NCBI RefSeq assembly: GCF_001682385.1
Contig: NZ_CP016210.1
Coordinates: forward strand, 620,001-684,000
Direction of reading: 5' to 3'
From: Azoarcus olearius
Lineage (GTDB): Bacteria > Pseudomonadota > Gammaproteobacteria > Burkholderiales > Rhodocyclaceae
Length of the DNA: 64,000 bases
Shown: one piece after another, positions 20,965 to 30,051 of the stretch
How the letters are laid out: every line of letters starts with the position of its first letter
Position numbering within the stretch: the stretch's first letter is position 1
Notes under the pieces: generated by a model
The model's database searches: none
Told to the model about the DNA's origin: nothing
The model's input: only the letters and a program-made list of their open reading frames with translations
Position numbers and translations under genes: made by a program

Positions 20965-23451
20965 ATGGCCGATCGCAACCTTACCCTCGCACTGCGGGTG
21001 TCGGCGGACACCAAGGAGGGTCGCGCCGCCCTGACCGAGCTGCAGACGCTGATGCGGAACGCGGGGGCGCAGGGGGGCAGCGCCCTTGATCCGTTCACGG
21101 CATCGGTCGCCCGTGCGACCGGCGGCGTCAATTCGCTGACGACACAGCTCAAGCCGCTGCAGGCGGCGCTGGGCGGACTGTCGGCCGCGGCGATCACGGC
21201 GCAGCTGATCGCCCTGGCCGACACCTACCAGCAGATGAACGCCAGGCTGCGGCTGGCGACGCAGTACACCGGCGATTTTGCCGAGGTGCAGAGCGCGCTG
21301 CGCCAGGCGGCCGCGGATACGCGCGCGCCACTGGCCGAGACGGTAGATCTGTATTCGCGCCTGGCGCCGTCGTTGGCGGCAGTGGGGCGGACTGGCGCGC
21401 CTGCGGTGGGCATCATCTCCACGGTCAATCAGGCGATCGCGCTGTCAGGTGCGTCGGCCGGCGCCGCCGAGGCCTCGCTGGTGCAGTTCGGCCAGGGTCT
21501 GGCCAGCGGTGCGCTGCGCGGCGATGAGCTGAATTCGATTCTGGAGCAGACGCCGGCGCTGGCCGACGCGATCGCCGAGGGTATCGGCATCTCGCGCGGC
21601 GAACTCCGGACTTGGGGCGAGCAGGGGCGCTTGACGGCCGACGTGGTCGTAGGCGCGCTGGAGCGCGTGAGCGCGCGAGTGGAGTCGGACTTCCGCCAGC
21701 TGCCACTCTCGATCGGCCAAGCGATGACCCTGCTCAACAACGAGCTGCTGCAGCTGGTCGGCAGCGCAGATCAGGGCAGCGGCGCACTCGCAGCGTTGTC
21801 GCGCGCGATCGTGTTCGTGGCCGAAGGCATCGCCGCCTTCGGCGAGTCCAGCGGCACGATCGCGCCCTTCGTCGACTTCGTCGTCGATGCGGTGGATGGC
21901 ATAGCGCGCCTGTTCCGCATCGTCGCCACCGGCCTGGCCGGCTACACGCTGGCGATCCAGCAGGCACTGGAAGGCGACCTTGATGGCGCGCTGGCCACCT
22001 ATCGCCAAATCGGCAAAGAGGTCGAGAAGATCCTGCTGGAGCCCGGCGCCGAGCAGAAGCGCCTCGAGGCGCAGAAGGCCGCGGCGCAGGAAAACGGCAA
22101 CGCTCGGCTCAAGATCGAGCAGGATCTCGCCAACGAGATCGAGAAGCTCGAAAAGATGCGCGCGGTCGCTGCCGGCCAGGCGAATGCGGACATCCTGCTG
22201 GATGACCAGGCCCTGCAGCGCAAGCGCATCGAAGAGGCGAAGAAGGCAACCGAAGAGCAGTTGAAGGGCGCGGAGCGCCTGCGCGACGCTCTGCGCGATG
22301 CGTGGGACACCGCCATCCAGAAGGCGCGGCAGGCCCGCGAGGAGGCCGCGACGCTCGCGCAGGACGCGAAGGACGCCAGTCTGGCCGGCGCGGACAAGGC
22401 CAACAGCCGCCGTATGCGCGGGATGACCGAGGAGGATCGCTCCGCCGCCGCCGAGCGCGAGGCCAACGACCTGCGCGATCAGGCCAGCAGTAGCGCGGCC
22501 CGCTCGGTCATCGCCGCCTATGAGGGCGACTTGGCGAAGGCCCAGCAACTCGCCGAGCAAGCGGCGAAGCAGGCGGAGCGCGCCGAGCAGTTTGCGGACA
22601 TGGTGACCGACGACGGCACCGCGGCGGACCTTTTCCAGCAACTTGGTGACATCCGCGCACAAGCGCTGCGAGCCCAAGCCCTGATCAAACAGCAGGAGGC
22701 CAAGCAGCAGGAAGAGCTGGCCACCGCGATCAATGGACAGATCCAGAGCGCTGAACAGCGCATCGTGGAGCTGAAGGCGGAGTTGGCGAAGCCGGTGATG
22801 ATCCAGGTGGATATCACGGCCGCCGAGCAGAAGATCAAGCAGCTGCAGAGCCAGCTGCAGGCGCTGGGTGGGGGCGCCCCGGCCGCCGGAGGTGCGCCGA
22901 CACCGGCCGGTGACGCTGCGCCGACTACCGAAGTGCAGGCGGACACGGCCGAGGCCGAGACGGCGGTCGACAACTTCCGGGCGGCGCTCGACGCCATTCC
23001 GGAAACGAAGAAGGTGACGATCGAGACGCAGACCGTTACCAGTCCGGCCCCAAGCAGCTATGCGGACGCGGCCAGTGCCTGGAACAGTTCGGTGAACGGC
23101 TTCGCCAGTGGGGGCGCCATCGTCGGCCCGGGGAGCGGCACCAGTGACAGCATTCTGGCTCGAGTCTCGAACGGTGAATTCATCCTGCGCGCGGCGGCAG
23201 TCCGCCGCTACGGACTCGACTTTCTTCACGGTCTCAACGCGATGCGGCTGCCGCGGTTTGCGACCGGCGGCCTCGTTTCCAGCGCACTGGAGCCCGCCAT
23301 GGCGGAGATGCGAGGTGTCGGCGATACCGTTGGCGCGGATCTCGTGGTGCCCGGCGTGGGGCGGTTTCCTGTGCGCGCCGAGGCTGACGTCTACGAAAGC
23401 ATGCAGCGCGCCCTGCGTCGGGCGAGCCTTAAGGCGGGAGGACGGGCATGA
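20965..23451 (+). CDS. Tape measure protein
   Basis: 828 residues, directly after the chaperone. The N-terminal tape-measure domain covers about residues 60-270 (MNARLRLATQYTGDFAEVQS, DTRAPLAETVDLYSRLAPSL, ASLVQFGQGLASGALRGDEL). The middle (about 340-640) is a long Ala/Glu/Lys coiled coil that sets tail length. Near residues 710-750 is the common motif GFASGGAIVGPGSGTSDSIL followed by ARVSNGEFILRAAAV, typical of tape-measure C-termini. By length it would predict a tail of roughly 120 nm at 1.5 angstrom per residue, an approximate rule only. Confidence 0.92.
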   Translation: MADRNLTLALRVSADTKEGRAALTELQTLMRNAGAQGGSALDPFTASVARATGGVNSLTTQLKPLQAALGGLSAAAITAQLIALADTYQQMNARLRLATQYTGDFAEVQSALRQAAADTRAPLAETVDLYSRLAPSLAAVGRTGAPAVGIISTVNQAIALSGASAGAAEASLVQFGQGLASGALRGDELNSILEQTPALADAIAEGIGISRGELRTWGEQGRLTADVVVGALERVSARVESDFRQLPLSIGQAMTLLNNELLQLVGSADQGSGALAALSRAIVFVAEGIAAFGESSGTIAPFVDFVVDAVDGIARLFRIVATGLAGYTLAIQQALEGDLDGALATYRQIGKEVEKILLEPGAEQKRLEAQKAAAQENGNARLKIEQDLANEIEKLEKMRAVAAGQANADILLDDQALQRKRIEEAKKATEEQLKGAERLRDALRDAWDTAIQKARQAREEAATLAQDAKDASLAGADKANSRRMRGMTEEDRSAAAEREANDLRDQASSSAARSVIAAYEGDLAKAQQLAEQAAKQAERAEQFADMVTDDGTAADLFQQLGDIRAQALRAQALIKQQEAKQQEELATAINGQIQSAEQRIVELKAELAKPVMIQVDITAAEQKIKQLQSQLQALGGGAPAAGGAPTPAGDAAPTTEVQADTAEAETAVDNFRAALDAIPETKKVTIETQTVTSPAPSSYADAASAWNSSVNGFASGGAIVGPGSGTSDSILARVSNGEFILRAAAVRRYGLDFLHGLNAMRLPRFATGGLVSSALEPAMAEMRGVGDTVGADLVVPGVGRFPVRAEADVYESMQRALRRASLKAGGRA

Positions 23452-23963
23452 GGCGCCAACCGGACCTCATGATCAACGGGCTCGTGTTTCCCGCGCCGGC
23501 TGCGGGCCAGATCACGCAGACCTACGCCGACATCGGTGGCTTTGCGCGCCGGCGCGCGGCGAGCGGGCGCCTGATTGCCCAGGAGGCGTGGCGCCGGATC
23601 TCGACCAGCATCTCCGCAGAGGGTTGGGTGCCGGCCGCGCTCGACAGCATCGACTGGAGCGGCGAGCTGACCCTGGGCTGCATTGCGGCGCGCGCCCGGC
23701 AGTCGGACACGCCGTCGATCGCGCTGCCCGCGGCGCGCCGCACCGACGCTGCGCCCTACGGTTTCGCCGTCGTTGGCCACCGTCTCGTACCGACGTCGTT
23801 GGCCGTCGCCGGCGACCTCGCCACGCTGGCGCCTGTTGCCGGCGCGACCGCCTACAAAGTCCTCTACTACCCGCTGCTGATCGTGCGCAGCGACGGCCCG
23901 TCCGAGCGTTACGACGCCGGCGGGGCCGTCGCGGGGTTCGATCTGCAGGCCGAAGAAATCTAA
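23448..23963 (+). CDS. Distal tail/tip component
   Basis: 171 residues starting in an ATGA overlap with the tape measure. Beta-rich chain with PDLMINGLVFPAPAAGQITQ at the start and PYGFAVVGHRLVPTSLAVAG, YKVLYYPLLIVRSDG later. Its position immediately after the tape measure is that of a distal tail (Dit-like) protein joining tube to tip. No motif proves the assignment. Confidence 0.65.
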   Translation: MRRQPDLMINGLVFPAPAAGQITQTYADIGGFARRRAASGRLIAQEAWRRISTSISAEGWVPAALDSIDWSGELTLGCIAARARQSDTPSIALPAARRTDAAPYGFAVVGHRLVPTSLAVAGDLATLAPVAGATAYKVLYYPLLIVRSDGPSERYDAGGAVAGFDLQAEEI

Positions 23964-23973
23964 GGAGCCCGCC

Positions 23974-24366
23974 ATGGCAGCACCGTATTTCACCAGTTGG
24001 AACCCCGCCGCCAAAGTGGCCGTGCATACCGCGCTGCGCGACCTCCTCGACGCCGCGACCAATCCGGCCTACATGACCGCGCACGATGCCGGCGACGTGC
24101 TGCTTGCCACCGCTACGCTGGGCGACCCCTGCGGCACCGTCGATCCAGTGACCGGCGCGCTCAACCTCAGCATCGCGGTGCAGGAGGACAGCGCCCCCGC
24201 GGGCGGCGACATCGCCTATTGGACCCTCTACGACGGCGCCGGCACGCCCTACCGCTCGATCCCCGCCGAGGAGGGCACCGCGCCGGCGCCCGGCAAGGTG
24301 GTCATGAACACCCTGACGGTGCTGCCCGGCGGGCCGGCGCAGGTGCTGAGCGCCTCGGTGGTCTGA
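23974..24366 (+). CDS. Small tail-tip protein, unknown
   Basis: 130 residues. Helical start (YFTSWNPAAKVAVHTALRDL) followed by a beta-rich body (AVQEDSAPAGGDIAYWTLYD, PGKVVMNTLTVLPGGPAQVL). It lies in an unbroken run of tail-tip genes with a ribosome site (AAGGAG) before it, and is followed by the beta-propeller gene at 1 nt. Likely structural; no family recognised. Confidence 0.62.
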   Translation: MAAPYFTSWNPAAKVAVHTALRDLLDAATNPAYMTAHDAGDVLLATATLGDPCGTVDPVTGALNLSIAVQEDSAPAGGDIAYWTLYDGAGTPYRSIPAEEGTAPAPGKVVMNTLTVLPGGPAQVLSASVV

Positions 24367-24367
24367 T

Positions 24368-25543
24368 ATGGCGACCGGCGTTCTCGTTGTCGGGTGTACG
24401 GGGGCCCTCCTCGAGGCCTATGACGCGGCCGACACCTCGCGCTGCATCGACACCACCTCGCTGTACGCCGGCATTTCTTCGGGCACGATCAACGGCGCGG
24501 CGTGGAGCCCCGACGGCACGCTGCTGGCCCTCGCGCTCAGCGTGTCCCCGTACCTTGCCGTCGTCGATACGGCCACCGGCGCTACCGTGGAGCTAAGCAG
24601 CAACCCGGCCAACGCGGGCAATGGGGTAGCGTGGTCTCCTGACGGTACCCGACTTGCGGTGGCTCATGGGACGGCGCCCTACCTGACGGTGTATGAGACC
24701 GCAGGCTGGACCAAGCTGACCTTCACCAGTACGGCGCCGGAGGGCACGGGCCAGTCTTGCGCCTGGTCGCCGGACGGCACAATGCTCGCGGTGGGCCACG
24801 TCACCAGCCCGTACTTGTCGGTGTACAACGTGGCTACGGGCACGCGCATCTCGCTCGTTGGTGGCAATCCGGCCGGTACCGGGTTGGGTGTGTCCTGGTC
24901 TCCGGATGGCACCCGCTTGGCCGTGGCCCATTCGACCACGCCCTTCTTGACCGTCTACAACACCGCGGACTGGTCCAAGGTGACGATCGCGGGCGGCGCC
25001 CCGGCGGGCGTGGGTCGGGCGTGCGCGTTCAACATCGACGGCTCGCGCCTGGCAGTGGCACACGCGACCTCGCCCTACCTGACCGTTTACAACGCCGCCG
25101 ACTGGTCCAAGCGGACGCTCTCCAGCAACCCCACCGGTACCGGCAACGGCGTGACCTGGTCTCCGGACGGCACGCGCCTCGCGCTCGCGCACACCACCGC
25201 GCCGTGCCTCACCGTCTACAGCGCCACGACGCTCGCCAAAGTCACGTGGGCCAACAGCCCCGCCAACCAGGGCAACTGCTGCACTTGGCGCGCAGCCGCA
25301 CCGCTGCGGGTGGCTGCGGTGGCGCCCAATGTCGTTAAGGACGATGCGGGCGCGCCGGCCAGCCGGGTGCATCGCATTTACCGACGCGCCAACGGCGATC
25401 TGCTCGGCGTGCGGACATCGAGCGCCGGCGGGGAGTACTCGGCGCCATTCCTCACCGGCATGCCGGTGCAGGTCGTGGTGTTGGATGACGACGACGGCGC
25501 CGTATACAACGACAAGATCCTCGGGCGGGTGATCCCGGCATGA
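24368..25543 (+). CDS. Tail-tip protein with WD40-like beta-propeller
   Basis: 391 residues. Six clear blades of about 42-44 residues from about residue 38 to 300 share WSPDGTRLAVAHxTxPYLTVY followed by NTADWSKxT; a partial seventh blade (CTWRAAAP) and the N-terminal strands could close the ring. Residues about 310-391 form a separate beta-sandwich (RVHRIYRRANGDLLGVRTSS, MPVQVVVLDDDDGAVYND) like those at the ends of phage adhesins. Propellers are rare in phage tail tips, so this may be a receptor-binding head acquired from a cellular repeat protein. Binding role is inferred. Confidence 0.72.
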   Translation: MATGVLVVGCTGALLEAYDAADTSRCIDTTSLYAGISSGTINGAAWSPDGTLLALALSVSPYLAVVDTATGATVELSSNPANAGNGVAWSPDGTRLAVAHGTAPYLTVYETAGWTKLTFTSTAPEGTGQSCAWSPDGTMLAVGHVTSPYLSVYNVATGTRISLVGGNPAGTGLGVSWSPDGTRLAVAHSTTPFLTVYNTADWSKVTIAGGAPAGVGRACAFNIDGSRLAVAHATSPYLTVYNAADWSKRTLSSNPTGTGNGVTWSPDGTRLALAHTTAPCLTVYSATTLAKVTWANSPANQGNCCTWRAAAPLRVAAVAPNVVKDDAGAPASRVHRIYRRANGDLLGVRTSSAGGEYSAPFLTGMPVQVVVLDDDDGAVYNDKILGRVIPA

Positions 25544-27636
25544 GCTACACCCCGCCTGCCGGGACCGCAGCGGCTGTCAGCTGGGTCGGAGACGCCCCTT
25601 ACACACCGCCGGCCGGCACTGCCGCCGCCGTCACGTTCAGCGAGGCCGCCCCCGAAGCGCGGGCGCTGTTCCCATCGCCACTTGGCGAGTTTGGCGCGGT
25701 GGCCTTGGTGGTGCAGCCGGAGGCGCAGGCGACGTTTACCTCCCCCTTGGGAGAGTTCGGCGCAGTGGCCTACGCGCCCCCCGCCGCGATCGCGGGCATC
25801 CCGTCTCCGCTGGGCGAGGTCATGGGCACCGCCCGGGTGACGCCCACGGCGATCGCCGGCATCCCGTCTCCGCTGGGCGAGGTCATGGCGCTGGCGTGGC
25901 ACGGCCAGCCGGCGGCGCCGGCGCCTGACGCCGGAGAGACGACGCTCCGGTGGCGCGCCCGCGTCACGCTGGGCGGGGTGGATATCTCTGATCGCCTGGT
26001 GGGGCCGGTATCGGTCGAGGGCGCCGAGGGCGAGGCGGCGATCGCCGAGTTCTCGTACCAGCCGTCCGGCCCGCTCGACCCGCTGTCCGTGATCGGCCAG
26101 GCGGTCGTGATCGAGTTCGAGCGCCTGGCGTCGACGCCCTATGTCCGCAGGATGTTCACCGGGGTGGTGGAGGAGCCGCGGATCGATATCCAGGCCGGCA
26201 TCGTGACCTGCCTGTGCCACGACCAGCTGCAAGAGCGGCTTGCCCTGCAGCCGCGCACCTGGATCGATGCGGCCGTCGGGGGGCGCTGGTCCGAGGTCGT
26301 CTCGGGCAGCCCATCCGACAACTGGGAGTACGCCCAGGCGCGCCTCGCCTCGGTACCGGCCTCGATCGCGCTCGACCCCTACGGCAACCCGGTGCTGCTC
26401 CCGTGGCGCGGCGCCGGCATCGACACCGCCGTGACCGTCACCGAGGACGACTGGGACGACGGCTCGCTGCAGGTGACATTGCCCAGCCGGGACAGCCTGC
26501 GCACGCGCGTTACCGTGCGGCTGCAGTACCGTTACCAGCGCCTACGGGCGCGCACCATCGTTGCCGAGTGGTCGCGCCCGATCAGCTTCTTTTTTTGGCG
26601 CGAAACGAGTGGCGCGCGGCACAGCGTCGCGTGGCTTACCACGGCGATGGTGCAGAGCGCCTGCGAGGGCCTGAGCGGCTGGGAGATGCTCGGCACGGTT
26701 CAAATCACCCACCCGGCGCCGGGCCTGTACCTCAATGAGGGCTGGTCGGACGGTGGTTTCGCGATCGCAGCCGACCAGGCTCAGGATCTCGTGCTCGGCT
26801 TTGCGGCCTACGCTGGCGCCCGCTGGCAGCAGACCGTGACCGAGGACTACACCCTCAACTTGGTCAATACGGCGCTGGAGACGGCGCTCGGCAAAGAGAT
26901 CGGCGACGAGATCGGCGCCAACCTGGTTGCCGAGTTCGACCAGGCCGCGTGGCAGACAGACCCGAGTGTCGGCCCGGGGCCGATCCTGGTCTCAACCACG
27001 ACCTCCAGCGAGCCGCCGCCGCTGGGCGACACCATCGAGACGTGGCAACCCGAGGGTGCCGACGCCGCGGCGCGCGACGAGACGCTGCGCGTGCTGCTCG
27101 ACCAGGCGTGGGTACGGCTGGCCGCCTCGACCCGGTCCGGCCGTGTGAGCTGGAGTGGGTCCATCCGGCCCGACCTCTGGTTGGACTGGTGGATCACGGT
27201 CAACAGCACGCGGCTGCGCGCGGCCGGCAAGGTCGCCGCCTACAAGCACGTGCTCGATCCGGAGGCGGGATGGGCCAGCACGTCGGTCGAGCTGGCCGTG
27301 GCGCTGCCCGGCAACACCTACCAGGCGCTTCCGGACTGGACGCTGCCCGCAGCACCCGCCGACACGTCGCCGGCCGGCACCTACAGCTGCACGATCGGGG
27401 CATACGTGGGTGGCCTGGTCGAGAGCGCGCCGTGGGACGAAGAGACCATGATCGGCTTTGCGACCAACACGCAGGACTTGCTGACCGACGCCGAAAAAGC
27501 CGACCGCGAGTGGTACCCGCACCAGCTGAGCATCCAGACGCCGGAGATCGAGGAGACCGCGCGCGACCCGCTGACCCTGAGCGCCAGCGAGACCGTGAGC
27601 GTCAGAGTACCCACTGACCTGTTGGAGTTCCTATGA
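25540..27636 (+). CDS. Central tail hub / baseplate protein with N-terminal SPLGE repeats
   Basis: 698 residues, ATGA overlap with the propeller gene. Residues 1-115 are low-complexity: YTPPAGTAAAV twice, then four SPLGE(F/V) units 21-22 residues apart. From about 130 a hub domain begins (LRWRARVTLGGVDISDRLVG, MFTGVVEEPRIDIQAGIVTC), resembling gp27/gpD-type tail hubs, with further beta domains to the end. Next to the tape measure and tip genes, this is probably the tail-tip hub through which DNA exits. Confidence 0.72.
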   Translation: MSYTPPAGTAAAVSWVGDAPYTPPAGTAAAVTFSEAAPEARALFPSPLGEFGAVALVVQPEAQATFTSPLGEFGAVAYAPPAAIAGIPSPLGEVMGTARVTPTAIAGIPSPLGEVMALAWHGQPAAPAPDAGETTLRWRARVTLGGVDISDRLVGPVSVEGAEGEAAIAEFSYQPSGPLDPLSVIGQAVVIEFERLASTPYVRRMFTGVVEEPRIDIQAGIVTCLCHDQLQERLALQPRTWIDAAVGGRWSEVVSGSPSDNWEYAQARLASVPASIALDPYGNPVLLPWRGAGIDTAVTVTEDDWDDGSLQVTLPSRDSLRTRVTVRLQYRYQRLRARTIVAEWSRPISFFFWRETSGARHSVAWLTTAMVQSACEGLSGWEMLGTVQITHPAPGLYLNEGWSDGGFAIAADQAQDLVLGFAAYAGARWQQTVTEDYTLNLVNTALETALGKEIGDEIGANLVAEFDQAAWQTDPSVGPGPILVSTTTSSEPPPLGDTIETWQPEGADAAARDETLRVLLDQAWVRLAASTRSGRVSWSGSIRPDLWLDWWITVNSTRLRAAGKVAAYKHVLDPEAGWASTSVELAVALPGNTYQALPDWTLPAAPADTSPAGTYSCTIGAYVGGLVESAPWDEETMIGFATNTQDLLTDAEKADREWYPHQLSIQTPEIEETARDPLTLSASETVSVRVPTDLLEFL
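25786..25888 (+). repeat. 63-bp-period direct repeat in hub gene
   Basis: About 40 bases from 25786 recur at 25849 with one mismatch, encoding AIAGIPSPLGEVM twice. More diverged copies of the same unit lie at about 25675 and 25740. The near-identity of the last two copies indicates recent duplication. Confidence 0.8.
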
Positions 27637-27953
27637 GCGGCATTCCCGCATCGCCCATGGCGGACGCGCTTAAGGCGTTCGTGGATCGCAACAAGGGCTG
27701 GAAGCAGATTGCGGACGCGATCCCGGTGGGCCCGCGGCCGGGCACGGTGTCCACCGGGCGGCCCTCGACCACGCCCGGCAGCTCGACGGGCGGGGGCTCT
27801 TTCGTCGAATCGGACTACACCCTGCGCCAGTACCACGCCAAGGTCGTCAAAGAGACCACGGACGGCGTGTTCACGTTTGAGATTGAGCCGATTAAGCGGG
27901 TGCAGGGCTACAACGATCAGTTCCAGCAATACGAGCCGCCGCCCGCCGAATGA
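27633..27953 (+). CDS. Small tail-tip protein, unknown
   Basis: 106 residues, overlapping both neighbours by ATGA. A helical N-terminus (SPMADALKAFVDRNKGWKQI) is joined by a Ser/Thr/Pro/Gly-rich linker to a strand-rich end (TLRQYHAKVVKETTDGVFTF). Probably a small structural adaptor in the tip. No family recognised. Confidence 0.6.
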   Translation: MSGIPASPMADALKAFVDRNKGWKQIADAIPVGPRPGTVSTGRPSTTPGSSTGGGSFVESDYTLRQYHAKVVKETTDGVFTFEIEPIKRVQGYNDQFQQYEPPPAE

Positions 27954-29665
27954 GCCTCGACCGCAACTCGCCCGCCCGAGAGGTGCTCGGCCGCCTCGGT
28001 CTGATTGGCCACCCGTGGCACGGCCTGTGCCGCGCGGGCGTGCTGACCTTACCCAACGGGACCACCCGCCCCTACGCCCAGCCGGCAAGCGGCGACGCCT
28101 ACGTGCTGCGCGTGCCAGGCGTGCCCGCGGTGGAGCGCTCCCCCGAGGACGCGGCCGACGATGTCGTCACCGGCCGCACTTGGTTGCCCTACGCCATCGT
28201 CTCGGGCAGCGACTACCAGATCTACAGCCGGCCGCTCGGGGCCGGCCGCTGGGTGTATGTGGATTCGGCCGGGGATCGCTGGCTGGTGACGACGACACTG
28301 CACGGTGCGACTCTGGACACCCTCACGGCCGGCAGCACGATCACCGTCACCCTGGCGCGGTTTGGGGTCATCGGTGGGACGCCGGCGACGCACACCTACA
28401 CGGTGACGGTGCCCGATCTCGGCCAGGCCACGCCGACGCTGTACCGCCCCACCTCGACCGGCGCATCGGTGCTGGCCCCCGATCTGGTGACGGGGCGCCT
28501 CTTTGCCATCCACCCGAGCGGCACCGCCGCGGTCTTCCAGCTCGCGCACGAGGTCGATGCGCTGATCCGCAACTCCCAGGCGCGCTGGCGCCCCTGTGGC
28601 TGGATGGAGCTGCAGATCACCGGCGCGGGCGCGTCGGCCGCGGTGTCGCTGGTGGTGCTCAAGACGCGTCGCGAGACGGTGGGCACCAGCGTGTTCGACT
28701 CGGACCTGCATGTGTACATGCTCTACCAGCGGGTGCCGGAGATTACCTACTACGAGGGCACGTCGCCCTATCCGACCTGCGGCGGGACCAGGGTCACCGA
28801 GACAGTCACCAGCGAGGTCTTCGAGCGGGAGGTCTTCGACGGCTACCCTGACCTGAGCGGCGCGGACGTCTATCTCGCGGCCGAGTGGCCACTCGGAGGG
28901 AGCCAGTGGTCGATGCTGCGCGGGTGGTTGCAGCAAGTCAGCGAGTTTGTGATCGGCGTGGCCTACGACGCGACCGGCGCGCTGGAATACACGACGGCGC
29001 GCTACACCCTGTACCAGGACAACGACGCCAGCCAGGAGCTGGTGGTCGAGCGCGAAGAGCGGACCGTCTTTAACTGGGTGGCGGGCGACGGCGCGTGTTA
29101 CGCCTCCGGCCTGGTCTTCCACCAGAGCCGCGCCTACCGTGTGTCCCACTCTGGGACCACGACAACGACACTGACCATATCGCTGCGGCGAAACGGCGTG
29201 GAGTTCGAATCGCACGTATCGGAGCCCGTCGTGGTGACGCAGACGTGGGAACTGACCGGCGCGGCGACCACGCCAGCTCACGAACTCGTCGCCATGGACA
29301 CGACCACCGAGGCGTATGGCGACGTGCGGTCCGGTGGTGGCGGTTGGCAGAACTGGCTGCTCGGCAATGCGCTGGCGGAGGACTACCAGGACCAGCGGGC
29401 GTTGCTCATGATGGAAGCCACAGCGCGTATCGGATCGACCACTGGCGCTGGCTATCTCGCGTACTACTTCATCGCTCAGCCCTATAGCAGCAGCGTCTAT
29501 GGCATACAGCGCCGCAAGCGAATTGGGCAGACCGTCCAGACCAGGTCCGACCAGCATGAGATCGGCAGCGAGACAGTCATTAATGCAGGCGACACCGTGT
29601 ACGCAAGTCGCCACCCGGTAACGGGAGCGCTGGCGGTTGATACGGTGCCGGTGTGTTGGGTGTAA
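27950..29665 (+). CDS. Tail-tip protein, last gene of the structural operon
   Basis: 571 residues, predicted beta-rich throughout, with repeated short Thr/Val strands (TTTLHGATLDTLTAGSTITV, GATHTYTVTV-like) and aromatic-rich stretches (WMELQITGAG, VYMLYQRVPEITYYEG). It overlaps the small gene before it and ends the late transcript; the next gene is antisense. Size and position fit a tip or fibre-attachment protein. The final part (SDQHEIGSETVINAGDTVYA) looks like a compact beta cap. Specific function unknown. Confidence 0.65.
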   Translation: MSLDRNSPAREVLGRLGLIGHPWHGLCRAGVLTLPNGTTRPYAQPASGDAYVLRVPGVPAVERSPEDAADDVVTGRTWLPYAIVSGSDYQIYSRPLGAGRWVYVDSAGDRWLVTTTLHGATLDTLTAGSTITVTLARFGVIGGTPATHTYTVTVPDLGQATPTLYRPTSTGASVLAPDLVTGRLFAIHPSGTAAVFQLAHEVDALIRNSQARWRPCGWMELQITGAGASAAVSLVVLKTRRETVGTSVFDSDLHVYMLYQRVPEITYYEGTSPYPTCGGTRVTETVTSEVFEREVFDGYPDLSGADVYLAAEWPLGGSQWSMLRGWLQQVSEFVIGVAYDATGALEYTTARYTLYQDNDASQELVVEREERTVFNWVAGDGACYASGLVFHQSRAYRVSHSGTTTTTLTISLRRNGVEFESHVSEPVVVTQTWELTGAATTPAHELVAMDTTTEAYGDVRSGGGGWQNWLLGNALAEDYQDQRALLMMEATARIGSTTGAGYLAYYFIAQPYSSSVYGIQRRKRIGQTVQTRSDQHEIGSETVINAGDTVYASRHPVTGALAVDTVPVCWV

Positions 29666-29691
29666 CCGCGAACGTTACGGTGAAACCAAGC

Positions 29692-29985
29692 TCAACCCTT
29701 ACGGCTTGCTGCAGCACGTTCGGTCGTTGCAGGTTCCTTTAGAGCAGCGAGTTCCGAGGGTTTTCGGATCTGTCGGAGAGCCTCGACAATGCTATGCGAC
29801 GTCGCCTCCGAGCCCAATGCGATGTTGAGCAGGATCTGTAGAGGCGCCGGGATATCTCGCCCGGACTCGTAACGGCAGGCGCCGCTTTGCGTGATGCTGA
29901 AGGACTCCCAGAACTTAGTTTGGTTCATGCCCAAGCGCTTTCGATAGGCACGAATTTGGGCGCCACTATAGGTTTTGAGCTTCAT
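29692..29985 (-). CDS. XRE-family helix-turn-helix regulator
   Basis: 97 residues with an HTH_3 domain at about residues 9-62: QIRAYRKRLGMNQTKFWESF, ITQSGACRYESGRDIPAPLQ. The C-terminal tail is short and charged. It is convergent with the tail operon and divergent from the SRAP gene, with an inverted repeat starting 2 nt upstream of its ATG that could be its operator. Being inside the proposed right end it is probably phage cargo, perhaps controlling itself and the SRAP gene; a host origin cannot be excluded. Confidence 0.75.
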   Translation of the reverse strand: MKLKTYSGAQIRAYRKRLGMNQTKFWESFSITQSGACRYESGRDIPAPLQILLNIALGSEATSHSIVEALRQIRKPSELAALKEPATTERAAASRKG

Positions 29986-29986
29986 G

Positions 29987-30016
29987 AAGATAGCCTAGCT
30001 GCGGGAGGCGTATCTT
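29987..30016. promoter_or_regulatory. Inverted repeat between XRE and SRAP genes (operator-like)
   Basis: AAGATAGCCT (29987-29996) and AGGCGTATCTT (30006-30016) are inverted repeats apart from one extra G, separated by 9 nt. The element sits next to the XRE ATG and in the only promoter region of both divergent genes. A regulator site or hairpin; the former is favoured by location. Confidence 0.4.
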
Positions 30017-30051
30017 AGGCCAGATCGATCCCCTGCTTCAGGAAACGCCCA

